From Prevotella sp. (GTDB lineage: Bacteria; Bacteroidota; Bacteroidia; Bacteroidales; Bacteroidaceae), in NCBI GenBank assembly GCA_022732315.1, contig JAIJUV010000119.1, positions 1 to 7,499 on the forward strand: a stretch of DNA of 7,499 nt. Direction: 5' to 3'. Position numbers and translations under genes: made by a program. Below, piece after piece: positions 1-6,554 of this stretch; position 1 is the first letter of the stretch; each line of letters opens with the position of its first letter. Under the pieces are notes generated by a model. The model was not told where the DNA came from and searched no databases. It saw nothing but the letters and a program-made list of their open reading frames with translations.

Positions 1-475
1 AGCCATCATCGAAGCCGACCTGGTAGAGGGAATCGTGGCTTTGCCTTCGCAGCTGTTCTACAGTACGGGTATTCCTGTAAGTCTTTGGTTTATCAGCCGA
101 AACAAGGCGCAGAAAGGAAAGACCGTGTTTATCGACGCCCGCAACTTAGGCTCAATGGTTACACGTAAGCTTCGTGAACTGATGCCTGATACGGACATCA
201 AGAAGATTACCGACACCTTCCATGCCTTCCAGCAGGGAACTCTGGAGGATGAAAAGGGCTTCTGTGCCGTATGCACCACCGAGCAGATTGCAGCTCAGGA
301 CTTCATTCTGACTCCTGGAAGATACGTAGGAATCGCCGAAGACGAAGGCGACGGAGTGCCTTTCGAGGAGAAAATGACGAATCTTACCGGAGAGCTGAAA
401 CAGCTGTTTGAGGAAAGCAAGAAGCAGGAAGAGAAAATCAGATTGCAGTTGAAGAAAATTGGATGGGAGGTGTAA
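1..475 (+). CDS. hsdM: Type I restriction-modification DNA methyltransferase subunit M, C-terminal part (5' end outside window)
   Basis: This is the end of the modification subunit. In the type I complex it binds S-adenosylmethionine and methylates adenines in the site chosen by HsdS. The reading frame is open from base 2 with no start, so the N-terminal SAM-binding and NPPF-type catalytic motifs lie upstream and cannot be checked here. Visible family signatures are the stretch ALPSQLFYSTGIPVSLWF (about 38-91), the FIDAR motif near 128-142, and LTPGRYVG near 310-333, which is typical of the end of HsdM in EcoR124-like systems. The last 40 residues are a charged helix (EEKMTNLTGELKQLFEESKK) that in this family contacts HsdS. 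The stop TAA is at 473-475. A GGGAGG Shine-Dalgarno for the next gene lies inside the last codons (465-470). The identification is firm; the exact subtype is not. Confidence 0.95.
   Translation, partial: AIIEADLVEGIVALPSQLFYSTGIPVSLWFISRNKAQKGKTVFIDARNLGSMVTRKLRELMPDTDIKKITDTFHAFQQGTLEDEKGFCAVCTTEQIAAQDFILTPGRYVGIAEDEGDGVPFEEKMTNLTGELKQLFEESKKQEEKIRLQLKKIGWEV
465..470 (+). promoter_or_regulatory. Shine-Dalgarno sequence for the 98-aa membrane protein gene
   Basis: GGGAGG lies inside the last codons of hsdM, eight bases before the ATG at 479. It is notable because hsdR and the downstream genes lack such a site, and it supports the chosen start and translational coupling with hsdM. Confidence 0.7.
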
Positions 476-478
476 AGT

Positions 479-775
479 ATGGAGTTTTTAAATGAATATT
501 CTGGGCTTTTCTCTTTGTTGGCTGTAGTGGCGTCTGTGGTTGCTATAGTTGTTTCGGTTGTGATTTTCAATAAACAGAAGAAAGAGCAAGAGAAATACTA
601 CTACAAGCAGAAAAAAGATCAAGAATACTTTTATCTGAAGCAGCAACAAGATCATCTTCAAGACTTGCAGGATGAGTATGAGGCTATAGAAAGCAACTCT
701 ATGTTTCCGATGAGTCTTGCTGAAAGGGAGTATTATAGCCGGAAGAATTATTTGAAAAATAAATTAGGGAGGTAA
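479..775 (+). CDS. Small single-pass membrane protein with hendecad coiled coil, inside the restriction operon
   Basis: A 98-residue protein of unknown function. Residues about 9-30 are an unbroken hydrophobic segment (LFSLLAVVASVVAIVVSVVIF) that should span the inner membrane. Lysines directly after it suggest the rest is cytoplasmic. Residues 32-64 are three degenerate 11-residue repeats beginning KQKKEQE, KQKKDQE and KQQQDHL, a hendecad pattern expected to form a long helix or coiled coil. The tail (65-98) is polar and ends in a basic stretch. The ATG is 3 nt after the hsdM stop with GGGAGG at 465-470, eight bases upstream, and the stop is 4 nt before hsdS. It should therefore be co-translated with the restriction genes. 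It carries no known restriction, antirestriction or toxin motif that I recognise. Small ORFs inserted in type I operons are known, but I cannot assign this one to a family. That it is a real gene is well supported by spacing, Shine-Dalgarno and domain structure. Confidence 0.8.
   Translation: MEFLNEYSGLFSLLAVVASVVAIVVSVVIFNKQKKEQEKYYYKQKKDQEYFYLKQQQDHLQDLQDEYEAIESNSMFPMSLAEREYYSRKNYLKNKLGR
572..670 (+). repeat. Three degenerate 33-bp tandem repeats coding for 11-residue units
   Basis: Units at 572-604, 605-637 and 638-670 each begin AARCAG and code for KQKKEQEKYYY, KQKKDQEYFYL and KQQQDHLQDLQ. Copies one and two are closest; the third keeps the start and then diverges. An in-frame 33-bp period equals one hendecad, about three helical turns, so the repeat appears to extend a coiled coil rather than being random low complexity. 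Confidence 0.65.
767..772 (+). promoter_or_regulatory. Shine-Dalgarno sequence for hsdS
   Basis: GGGAGG ends just before the TAA stop of the small membrane gene and is seven bases from the hsdS ATG at 780. It fixes the hsdS start and matches the site used by the preceding gene. Confidence 0.7.
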
Positions 776-779
776 TACG

Positions 780-1967
780 ATGGAGTGGAAAGAAGTAAGA
801 TTGGGGGATGTGTGCAACATTATTACTGGGTTTCCCTTTCCCGGAAAGAAATATTCCCAAAAGGGAGTTCGAGTTGTTCGTGGTGATAATGTGACAATAG
901 GTAATCTTCGATGGGATACGGAAAAAGATAAACGTTGGAATGAACCATTCGATAAAACAGAGTATTATTCCTTACAAGCTAATGATATTGTTATAGGAAT
1001 GGATGGCTCTAGAGTGGGGAAAAATAAAGCAAGAATTAAAGAGGAAGATTTACCTTTATTACTTGCTCAACGAGTTGCATGTGTTAGACATAACGAACTA
1101 GCAGAACAGGATTATCTGTATTATAACATATTTAGTAAAAAATTTATTGATTATGTTAATTCTATACATACAGGTTCTGCGATTCCTCATATCTCGCAAA
1201 AGCAAATAGAGGATTATAAAATCCTTTTACCCGATCTTGGAACACAGCGCCGCATTGCTTCCATCCTTTCTTCTCTTGACCGCAAGATAGAGTTGAACAA
1301 CAAAATCAATGCTGATTTGGAGGAGATGGCGCAGGCTATTTTCAAAAATTGGTTCGTTGACTTTGAGCCTTTCAAGGATGATAAGTTCGTGGATAGTGAA
1401 TTGGGAATGATTCCGGAAGGATGGAAAGTAGGAAGGCTTTTTGATATTGCTGAAATCTTTGATAAAAAGAGAAAGCCTTTATCAGGTAATGTTAGAGAAA
1501 AAATGGATAAAATATATCCATATTATGGGGCGACTTCATGTATGGATTATGTTGATGATTATATTTTCGATGGCATTTATACGCTGATAGGTGAAGATGG
1601 AAGTGTTGTTAAAGAGAATGGATTACCTTATATGCAATATGTATGGGGGAAAATGTGGGTTAATAATCACGCTCATATTCTACAGGGTAAGAATGGCTAC
1701 AGTACAGAAATGATACATGCTTTACTCAGCATAACTAATATCAAATTCTTGGTGACTGGAGCTGTTCAAGCAAAGTTAAGTCAAGGCAATATGCAGAAAA
1801 TATTAGTGGCAATACCGCCTAAGAATGTTCTTGATGAAATAAGGCCAGTGATAGATAATCTGTATAGTAAAATCAGAATTAATACAGATGAGAACTCCCG
1901 CCTCTCCACTCTCCGTGACACCCTTCTCCCTCGCTTAATGTCAGGCGAGCTGGAAGTCCCGGAATAA
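780..1967 (+). CDS. hsdS: Type I restriction-modification specificity subunit S
   Basis: HsdS is the DNA-reading subunit. Its two target-recognition domains each bind one half of a bipartite site and position HsdM and HsdR. The 395-residue length is typical. Residues 1-150 are the first recognition domain (WKEVRLGDV start, ending SAIPHISQKQIEDYKILLP). Residues about 155-200 are the central conserved helix region (TQRRIASILSSLDRKIELNN through IFKNWFVDFEPF). Residues about 213-346 are the second recognition domain (GWKVGRLFDIAEIF, YPYYGA, VQAKLSQGNMQKI). Residues about 347-395 are the distal conserved helix, ending LRDTLLPRLMSGELEVPE. Both halves look complete, with no frameshift, so the protein should be functional. 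The recognition domains are visibly more A/T-rich than the conserved helices and than hsdR, as expected of a mosaic gene with exchanged domains. The target sequence cannot be read from this alone. The upstream GGGAGG at 767-772 supports the start. Confidence 0.95.
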   Translation: MEWKEVRLGDVCNIITGFPFPGKKYSQKGVRVVRGDNVTIGNLRWDTEKDKRWNEPFDKTEYYSLQANDIVIGMDGSRVGKNKARIKEEDLPLLLAQRVACVRHNELAEQDYLYYNIFSKKFIDYVNSIHTGSAIPHISQKQIEDYKILLPDLGTQRRIASILSSLDRKIELNNKINADLEEMAQAIFKNWFVDFEPFKDDKFVDSELGMIPEGWKVGRLFDIAEIFDKKRKPLSGNVREKMDKIYPYYGATSCMDYVDDYIFDGIYTLIGEDGSVVKENGLPYMQYVWGKMWVNNHAHILQGKNGYSTEMIHALLSITNIKFLVTGAVQAKLSQGNMQKILVAIPPKNVLDEIRPVIDNLYSKIRINTDENSRLSTLRDTLLPRLMSGELEVPE

Positions 1968-2018
1968 GAAGAGCAACGACAGAAAATAACGAGAAAGAAA
2001 ATATAAAATATTAACATT

Positions 2019-5000
2019 ATGGCAGACGACAAGAAATTCACCGAAGACGCATACGAGCAAACGCTCATTGCCCTGTTCCGGGACGAACTCGGCTATGCGT
2101 ACGAATGTGGCTACGAGGTGGAGCGCGACTATAAGGAGCCTTTCTATCGTGCCGATTTGGTCGCCTCGATGCGACGGCTTAATCCTCAACTGCCAGCCGA
2201 TGCAATGGATGAAGGTATTAAGAAAATTACTGACATCAGCATCGGTACTTTAGAACAGAACAACGAGCAGTTTACCCTCTGGATGCAAAACGGTCTGGAG
2301 GTGGGATTCCTGCAGAATGGCGAAGAACGAACAGCCCTGATGAGGCTCATCGACTTCGACCACCCCGAAAGAAACCTCTTCAAGGTGGTGAACCAGTGGC
2401 GGGTAGAAGAGTATAAGAACAAGCGCTGCGACATGGTGGTGATGGTCAACGGATTGCCCCTCGTGGTGGTGGAGCTGAAAAGCGCCATCTCCGAAGATGC
2501 AACCGTAGAAGATGCCTACAAGCAGATCAGAAACTATCAGCAGGACGTTCCGAGCCTCTTCAGCTACAACGCCTTCAACGTCATCAGCGACATGAGCGAG
2601 ACCCGTGCCGGAACCATCACCGCCAAGCTAGAACGCTACATGGAATGGAAGACCATAGACGGCTCATACGAGTCAACCCTCTTTGCCGACTATCGCACCT
2701 TCTTCCTCGGCATGTTCCAGCAGCAGCGACTGCTCGACATTCTGCAGAACTTCATCTGCTTCGACAAGAACCAGGGCAAATACGCCAAGATTCTAACCGC
2801 CTACCACCAATACTACGCCGTGGGCAAAGCCCTGCAGCGCACCCGTACGGCAGTGGAAGGCAACGGAAAAATCGGCGTGTTCTGGCACACGCAGGGTTCG
2901 GGCAAGAGCCTCTCCATGGTGTTCTACGACCACCAGCTGGTGCAGCGACTGCCCGAAGTAACCATCGTGGTGGTAACCGACCGCAAGGACCTCGACAACC
3001 AGCTCTTCGGTCAGTTTTGCCGCTGTCAGGACTTCCTTCGTCAGGAACCACAGAACGCCCAGAGCCGTGAAGATTTGGGTAATCTGCTGCGCAACCGCAA
3101 GAGTGGGGGAATCATCTTCACCACCATTCAGAAGTTTGAAGAAGGTGATTCGGCACTCTCCACCCGCCGCAACATCATCGTGATGACCGACGAGGCGCAC
3201 CGCTCGCAATACGGCGAGGAGCACTGGGACAACAAGAGTCTGACGATGAAGAAGGGATTCAGCCAGAAGATGCGAGAAGCCCTGCCAGGCGCCTCGTTTA
3301 TCGGTTTCACCGGAACGCCTATCAGCGACCGCGACAGAGACACGGAGGAAGTGTTCGGCAACTACATCGACGTTTACGACATGAGTCAGGCGGTAGATGA
3401 TGGAGCCACCCGTCCGGTTTATTACGAGAGCCGTGTGGTGAACCTGAACCTCGACGAAGACACGATGAAGCTGCTGAACGATGAGTTCGACAACCTGGCC
3501 GATGAGGGAGCCACCGAGGAGCAGATCAGGCAGGCGAAGCAGGAGCACAGCCGGCTGGAAGTACTCTTGGGCGAAGACGCCACCATCGACACGCTGGTAA
3601 GGGACATCATCCAGCACTACGAGCAGAACCGTGCGCAGGAACTCACCGGCAAGGCAATGATCGTAGCACTGACCCGAAGTATCGCCATCAAAATCTACCG
3701 CAAGATGCTGGAGCTTCGCCCCGGATGGACGGAGAAGGTAAAAGTGGTGATGAGCGGTTCGAACCAGGACCCCGAAGACTGGCAGCCGATTATCGGCAAC
3801 GAAGCCTACAAGAAGGAACTGGCAAGAAAATTCAAGGACAACGACGATGAGATGAAAATAGCCATCGTAAGAGACATGTGGCTCACGGGCTTCGATGTTC
3901 CGTCGCTCGCCACCATGTACGTATATAAGCCGATGAGCGGTCATAACCTGATGCAGGCAATAGCCCGTGTGAACCGTGTGTTCCCGGGCAAGGAAGGTGG
4001 CTTGATAGTGGATTACGTAGGCATTGCGCAGGCGCTGAAGAGTGCCATGCAGCAGTACACCAACCGTGACCGCCGCCGCTTTGGAGACCCCGACATCGCC
4101 AAGACTGCCAAGGTGAAATGGAAGGAAGAGATGGAAATCTGCCGAGACCAGCTTCATGGTTTCGACTATTCCGGCTTCTTCGAGCAGGACAATACGAAGC
4201 GAGCCCTCGCCATCACCAGCGGAGCCAACTTCCTGAGTTCTCCAGCCATGGTTCAGCGCAAGAAGAATTTCATGGAGCACAGCAATCTGCTTCACAATGC
4301 CACCACGCTCTGCCGTTCGCTTCTGAATGATCAGCAGAAGGCGGAGGTTTGCTACATGGATGCGCTGCGCGTGATGATGCTCAAACTCTCGCAGAAGGGC
4401 AAAATCAGCCGCCATGAAATCAACGAGCGCATCGGCGACCTGCTTCGTCAGAGCGTGAAGACCGACGGAGTGATCAATCTCTTCGGCGACCGCCAGATAG
4501 AGTTCTCGCTCTTCGACGACGCCTTCATCCAGGAGGTGAAGAACATGAAGGAGCGCAACCTGGCGGTGGAACTGCTCACCAAACTGATGAAAGAAAAAAT
4601 CAAGCAGCAGCAGAAGACCAACGTGGTTCAGAGCGACCTCTTCTCCGACATGCTCAGCCAGAGTCTCTCCAACTATCTGAAGGGCTTGCTCACCAACGAG
4701 GAAGTGATAGAGGAACTGTTGAAGATGGCTCAGCAGATGAAGAAGGCGGAGGCAGAGGGCAACGACCTGGGCCTTTCGCCCGAGGAGAAGGCATTCTATG
4801 ATGCGCTCTCCACGCCCGAAGGAGTGCGGCAGGCTTACTCCGACGAGGAGTTTGTGGCGCTGACGAGGGAACTGACGGAGGTCTTACATCGCAACCGCAC
4901 CATCGACTGGAACCGCAAGGAATCAGCCAGGGCGAAGATGCGAGTGATGGTGAAGCGACTGCTCAAAAAGTATAAGTATCCGCCTGAGGGTGCAAAGAAG

Positions 5001-5072
5001 GCGCTGGAAACCGTGATGCGCCAATGCGACCACTGGGCAGATGAAGAAGAAAACGTAGTATCAACCCTTTAA
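2019..5072 (+). CDS. hsdR: Type I restriction endonuclease/translocase subunit R
   Basis: The restriction subunit binds the methylase core at unmethylated sites, pumps DNA using ATP, and cuts at a distance. Its 1017 residues fit the EcoR124I-like group, which is about 1000-1040 residues long. The nuclease domain shows a PD-(D/E)xK site at D138, E152 and K154 (VVVELKSA), followed by the QxxxY motif at 169-173. Motor motifs in order are Walker A TQGSGKS (291-297), VVTDRKDLDNQ (318-328), the DEAH box (391-394), GFTGTP (429-434), the motif V region DMWLTGFDVPS (619-629) and motif VI QAIARVNR (646-653). A helical C-terminal region (about 700-1017) should contact the methylase core. All key residues are present, so the enzyme looks active. 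The ATG follows a 51-nt A-rich gap after hsdS with no Shine-Dalgarno, as is usual in Bacteroidetes. The base composition is more G/C-rich than that of hsdS or of the 371-aa gene that follows. Confidence 0.97.
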   Translation: MADDKKFTEDAYEQTLIALFRDELGYAYECGYEVERDYKEPFYRADLVASMRRLNPQLPADAMDEGIKKITDISIGTLEQNNEQFTLWMQNGLEVGFLQNGEERTALMRLIDFDHPERNLFKVVNQWRVEEYKNKRCDMVVMVNGLPLVVVELKSAISEDATVEDAYKQIRNYQQDVPSLFSYNAFNVISDMSETRAGTITAKLERYMEWKTIDGSYESTLFADYRTFFLGMFQQQRLLDILQNFICFDKNQGKYAKILTAYHQYYAVGKALQRTRTAVEGNGKIGVFWHTQGSGKSLSMVFYDHQLVQRLPEVTIVVVTDRKDLDNQLFGQFCRCQDFLRQEPQNAQSREDLGNLLRNRKSGGIIFTTIQKFEEGDSALSTRRNIIVMTDEAHRSQYGEEHWDNKSLTMKKGFSQKMREALPGASFIGFTGTPISDRDRDTEEVFGNYIDVYDMSQAVDDGATRPVYYESRVVNLNLDEDTMKLLNDEFDNLADEGATEEQIRQAKQEHSRLEVLLGEDATIDTLVRDIIQHYEQNRAQELTGKAMIVALTRSIAIKIYRKMLELRPGWTEKVKVVMSGSNQDPEDWQPIIGNEAYKKELARKFKDNDDEMKIAIVRDMWLTGFDVPSLATMYVYKPMSGHNLMQAIARVNRVFPGKEGGLIVDYVGIAQALKSAMQQYTNRDRRRFGDPDIAKTAKVKWKEEMEICRDQLHGFDYSGFFEQDNTKRALAITSGANFLSSPAMVQRKKNFMEHSNLLHNATTLCRSLLNDQQKAEVCYMDALRVMMLKLSQKGKISRHEINERIGDLLRQSVKTDGVINLFGDRQIEFSLFDDAFIQEVKNMKERNLAVELLTKLMKEKIKQQQKTNVVQSDLFSDMLSQSLSNYLKGLLTNEEVIEELLKMAQQMKKAEAEGNDLGLSPEEKAFYDALSTPEGVRQAYSDEEFVALTRELTEVLHRNRTIDWNRKESARAKMRVMVKRLLKKYKYPPEGAKKALETVMRQCDHWADEEENVVSTL

Positions 5073-5087
5073 AATTTTTAGTAAGAA

Positions 5088-5109
5088 ACAGAAAGTAAAC
5101 AGAAAGTAA
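5088..5109. repeat. Perfect 11-bp tandem duplication
   Basis: ACAGAAAGTAA occurs twice back to back (5088-5098 and 5099-5109), 16 bases after the hsdR stop. The 11-bp period is close to one helical turn, so it could be a paired protein-binding site. It could equally be a replication-slippage product. There is no other support for a function. Confidence 0.5.
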
Positions 5110-5146
5110 CCATAATACGATAGACGCTGATTATCTGGCACTTCTA

Positions 5147-5297
5147 CAGTATTAAGAACCTGCAAATTCAAAATTCGACAAGAAGACGGTGACAGCAAGG
5201 CGTCCACTCCTCTACGGCGTGGGCAGTACTTGTTTGTGCCTTGTCGAAGGTTCTTGCAGGTACCCTAATACTGGTACTTACAGGGACTCCCACGCCG
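5147..5297 (+). other. Structured intergenic element: long imperfect inverted repeat with an alternative 3' pairing partner
   Basis: Between hsdR and the next gene, three perfect stems nest in register: CAGTATTA 5147-5154 with TAATACTG 5266-5273, ACCTGCAA 5158-5165 with TTGCAGGT 5254-5261, and TTCGACAAG 5174-5182 with CTTGTCGAA 5240-5248. Inside the loop GTCCAC (5202-5207) can pair with GTGGGC (5219-5224). The loop segment CGGCGTGGG (5215-5223) is also perfectly complementary to CCCACGCCG (5289-5297) outside the hairpin, giving a pseudoknot or a switch between two folds. There is no run of T after it, so it is not a standard terminator. It may be a structured 5' leader or small RNA of the 371-aa gene that starts 40 nt further on. 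Alternatively it may be a small palindromic repeat element: the outer arms read TA-CAGTATTA and TAATACTGG-TA. I match it to no known RNA family. The pairing is directly seen; the role is not known. Confidence 0.55.
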
Positions 5298-5337
5298 CTT
5301 ATTTTTATCAACAACAACATTTTAAACCTATAAAATC

Positions 5338-6453
5338 ATGGACGACGAACAAGAAGTACACTTGGAAAAGCTAGAGAATCTAGTTAATCGCTTCAATGTT
5401 TGCTTCCGCCTTTTAGGAAAAGAAGAAGACGAAAACAACAACGAGGAATTAATAGCTGCTTGGAAACTGATCTTGCGTGATAAAGTAAGAAAGATTTTTG
5501 ATTTGCTAAACTCACTGAAGGGGGAAATAGCATGGTCTTTGCTGGATGATAAGAAGGAGAGATTCTATAAGATTAAAACAGAATTGGAACCTACGCTTAC
5601 CTCCTATAAGGATTATGAAGGTGAAGAAATGCGCAAAATGGTTAATGATATCATCCTTTTGGCTGATGAGGGCTTTCATGGTTTCAGACAATCTTTTGTC
5701 AATGATACCTATTGCGAAGACCTTTTCCAGAAGGAAATTGATAGATACCGCAAGGAGAATGAAAATCGACTGGAGCGTATTTACAAGCAGGACAGCCAGG
5801 ATGAGGCTTTCTTCTTTCCGGATGAAACCCAACTTAAAAACCAAATGTTATATAATCGAAAAGAGAAACTTTTCAGTTCTCTGTTTGGTGTCGTTTTTCA
5901 CAATAACGGCAGAGACATTAAGCTGACTGTGGTTTATATTCTTGGAAAGAAGGAACAGACTTACGATAATATCAACGATTTTCTGGATAAGTATGTTTCT
6001 TACCAGATAGCCCAGGAGCATTGCGAAATCAAGAAGGAAAACATCTTCCAGAACATGGTTTTTAAGGAGAATGTGGATGTAGATAAGCTGATGCTCAAAC
6101 TTAAAGACTTAATCGAAGATAATACCCTCAGCGCACAGAAACATTGGTTTATCGTCTATAAGGTTTTCTTCAACAAGAATTGGTTGAAGAAGAAGACTCA
6201 GCGCCTTTTCATTGACCAAATCAATTCTGCTTTCAGCACCAAATTGAAATGTTCAAAGGAAGATTTTCATGCGATTGATGAATATTTTAAGAATAATGAC
6301 TATACGGAATGGACGCTTGATGACTCTAAAGCACCACAATGCTGTGACGTGTATAGAGTGATTGCAGATAAGTTGGACCTGGAGTTTCAAGATTCCAAAT
6401 ACGCCAAGCCTGGAACTTTCATTAATGCAAGAAAGATAGAAAAGTTCAGATAG
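5338..6453 (+). CDS. Uncharacterised 371-aa protein next to the restriction operon
   Basis: I do not recognise a domain with known activity. The protein is soluble, mostly helical by composition, and very rich in Lys, Glu, Asp and Asn. It has no signal peptide or membrane segment. A charged N-terminal part (1-150) contains a run DEEDENNN-like near 29-36. A middle part has a hydrophobic core segment (KLFSSLFGVVFHNNGRDIKL, about 177-196). The C-terminal part (about 268-371) has KHWFIVYKVFF, then a DYTEWTLDD segment and an end with YAKPGTFINARKI. From memory, C-termini of this general kind recur in Bacteroidales accessory-region hypothetical proteins, but I cannot name the family. No HEPN RxxxxH, nuclease, NTPase or reverse-transcriptase motif is evident. 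The start is the ATG after an A/T-rich leader without a Shine-Dalgarno. It is preceded by the structured element at 5147-5297 and ends in TAG directly abutting the C-tract repeats. Its A/T-rich composition contrasts with hsdR and suggests separate acquisition. That it is a real gene is clear; its function is unknown. Confidence 0.85.
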   Translation: MDDEQEVHLEKLENLVNRFNVCFRLLGKEEDENNNEELIAAWKLILRDKVRKIFDLLNSLKGEIAWSLLDDKKERFYKIKTELEPTLTSYKDYEGEEMRKMVNDIILLADEGFHGFRQSFVNDTYCEDLFQKEIDRYRKENENRLERIYKQDSQDEAFFFPDETQLKNQMLYNRKEKLFSSLFGVVFHNNGRDIKLTVVYILGKKEQTYDNINDFLDKYVSYQIAQEHCEIKKENIFQNMVFKENVDVDKLMLKLKDLIEDNTLSAQKHWFIVYKVFFNKNWLKKKTQRLFIDQINSAFSTKLKCSKEDFHAIDEYFKNNDYTEWTLDDSKAPQCCDVYRVIADKLDLEFQDSKYAKPGTFINARKIEKFR

Positions 6454-6508
6454 TATCCCCCAAAGGTATCCCCCAAAATATCAAAGTATATCCCCCACAT
6501 CCCCCAAA
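6454..6508. repeat. Cluster of four ATCCCCCA motifs
   Basis: Starting at the base after the TAG stop of the 371-aa gene, TATCCCCCAAA occurs at 6454-6464 and 6467-6477, TATCCCCCA at 6489-6497, and ATCCCCCAAA at 6499-6508. Starts of the shared ATCCCCCA core are at 6455, 6468, 6490 and 6499. All are in the same orientation. The last copy is the left arm of the terminator hairpin. The other three could also pair with the same right arm, or the cluster could be bound by a protein. Confidence 0.7.
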
Positions 6509-6531
6509 CGGATTCGTGGGGGATTTTTTTT
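6499..6531 (+). terminator. Rho-independent terminator after the 371-aa gene
   Basis: ATCCCCCA (6499-6506) pairs perfectly with TGGGGGAT (6517-6524) around a 10-nt loop. The stem is followed by an unbroken T run (6524-6531). The G/C-rich stem plus U tract is the classical form. It separates the 371-aa gene from the promoter that follows at once. The copy of the left arm at 6490-6497 offers a competing stem with a longer loop. Confidence 0.9.
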
Positions 6532-6554
6532 ACCCTTTTGTTTGGAAATCTCAG

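Noticed and set aside
780..1967. Phase-variable, invertible hsdS locus
   Set aside because: There is no second or truncated hsdS copy, no long inverted repeats around a recognition domain, and no recombinase gene in the window.
2793..4415. A 540-codon open frame on the minus strand inside hsdR
   Set aside because: It lies opposite the helicase motifs of hsdR, which are perfectly placed on the + strand. Its translation has no recognisable domain and is best explained as a shadow of codon bias in a long G/C-richer gene.
5147..5297. Retron, AbiF-type or type III toxin-antitoxin RNA
   Set aside because: The downstream protein has no reverse-transcriptase motif, no recognisable Abi_2/HEPN RxxxxH motif, and is unlike ToxN in length. 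There are no tandem repeats of the antitoxin-RNA type in the element.
5300..5307. TATTTTTA as a -7 promoter box for the 371-aa gene
   Set aside because: It lacks the final G of TAnnTTTG and has no TTTG at the expected upstream distance. It is too weak to call.
5189..5374. A 61-codon + strand frame across the hsdR-371-aa gene gap
   Set aside because: It runs through both arms of the inverted repeat and overlaps the start of the 371-aa gene in another frame. Its translation is compositionally odd, with no ribosome site.
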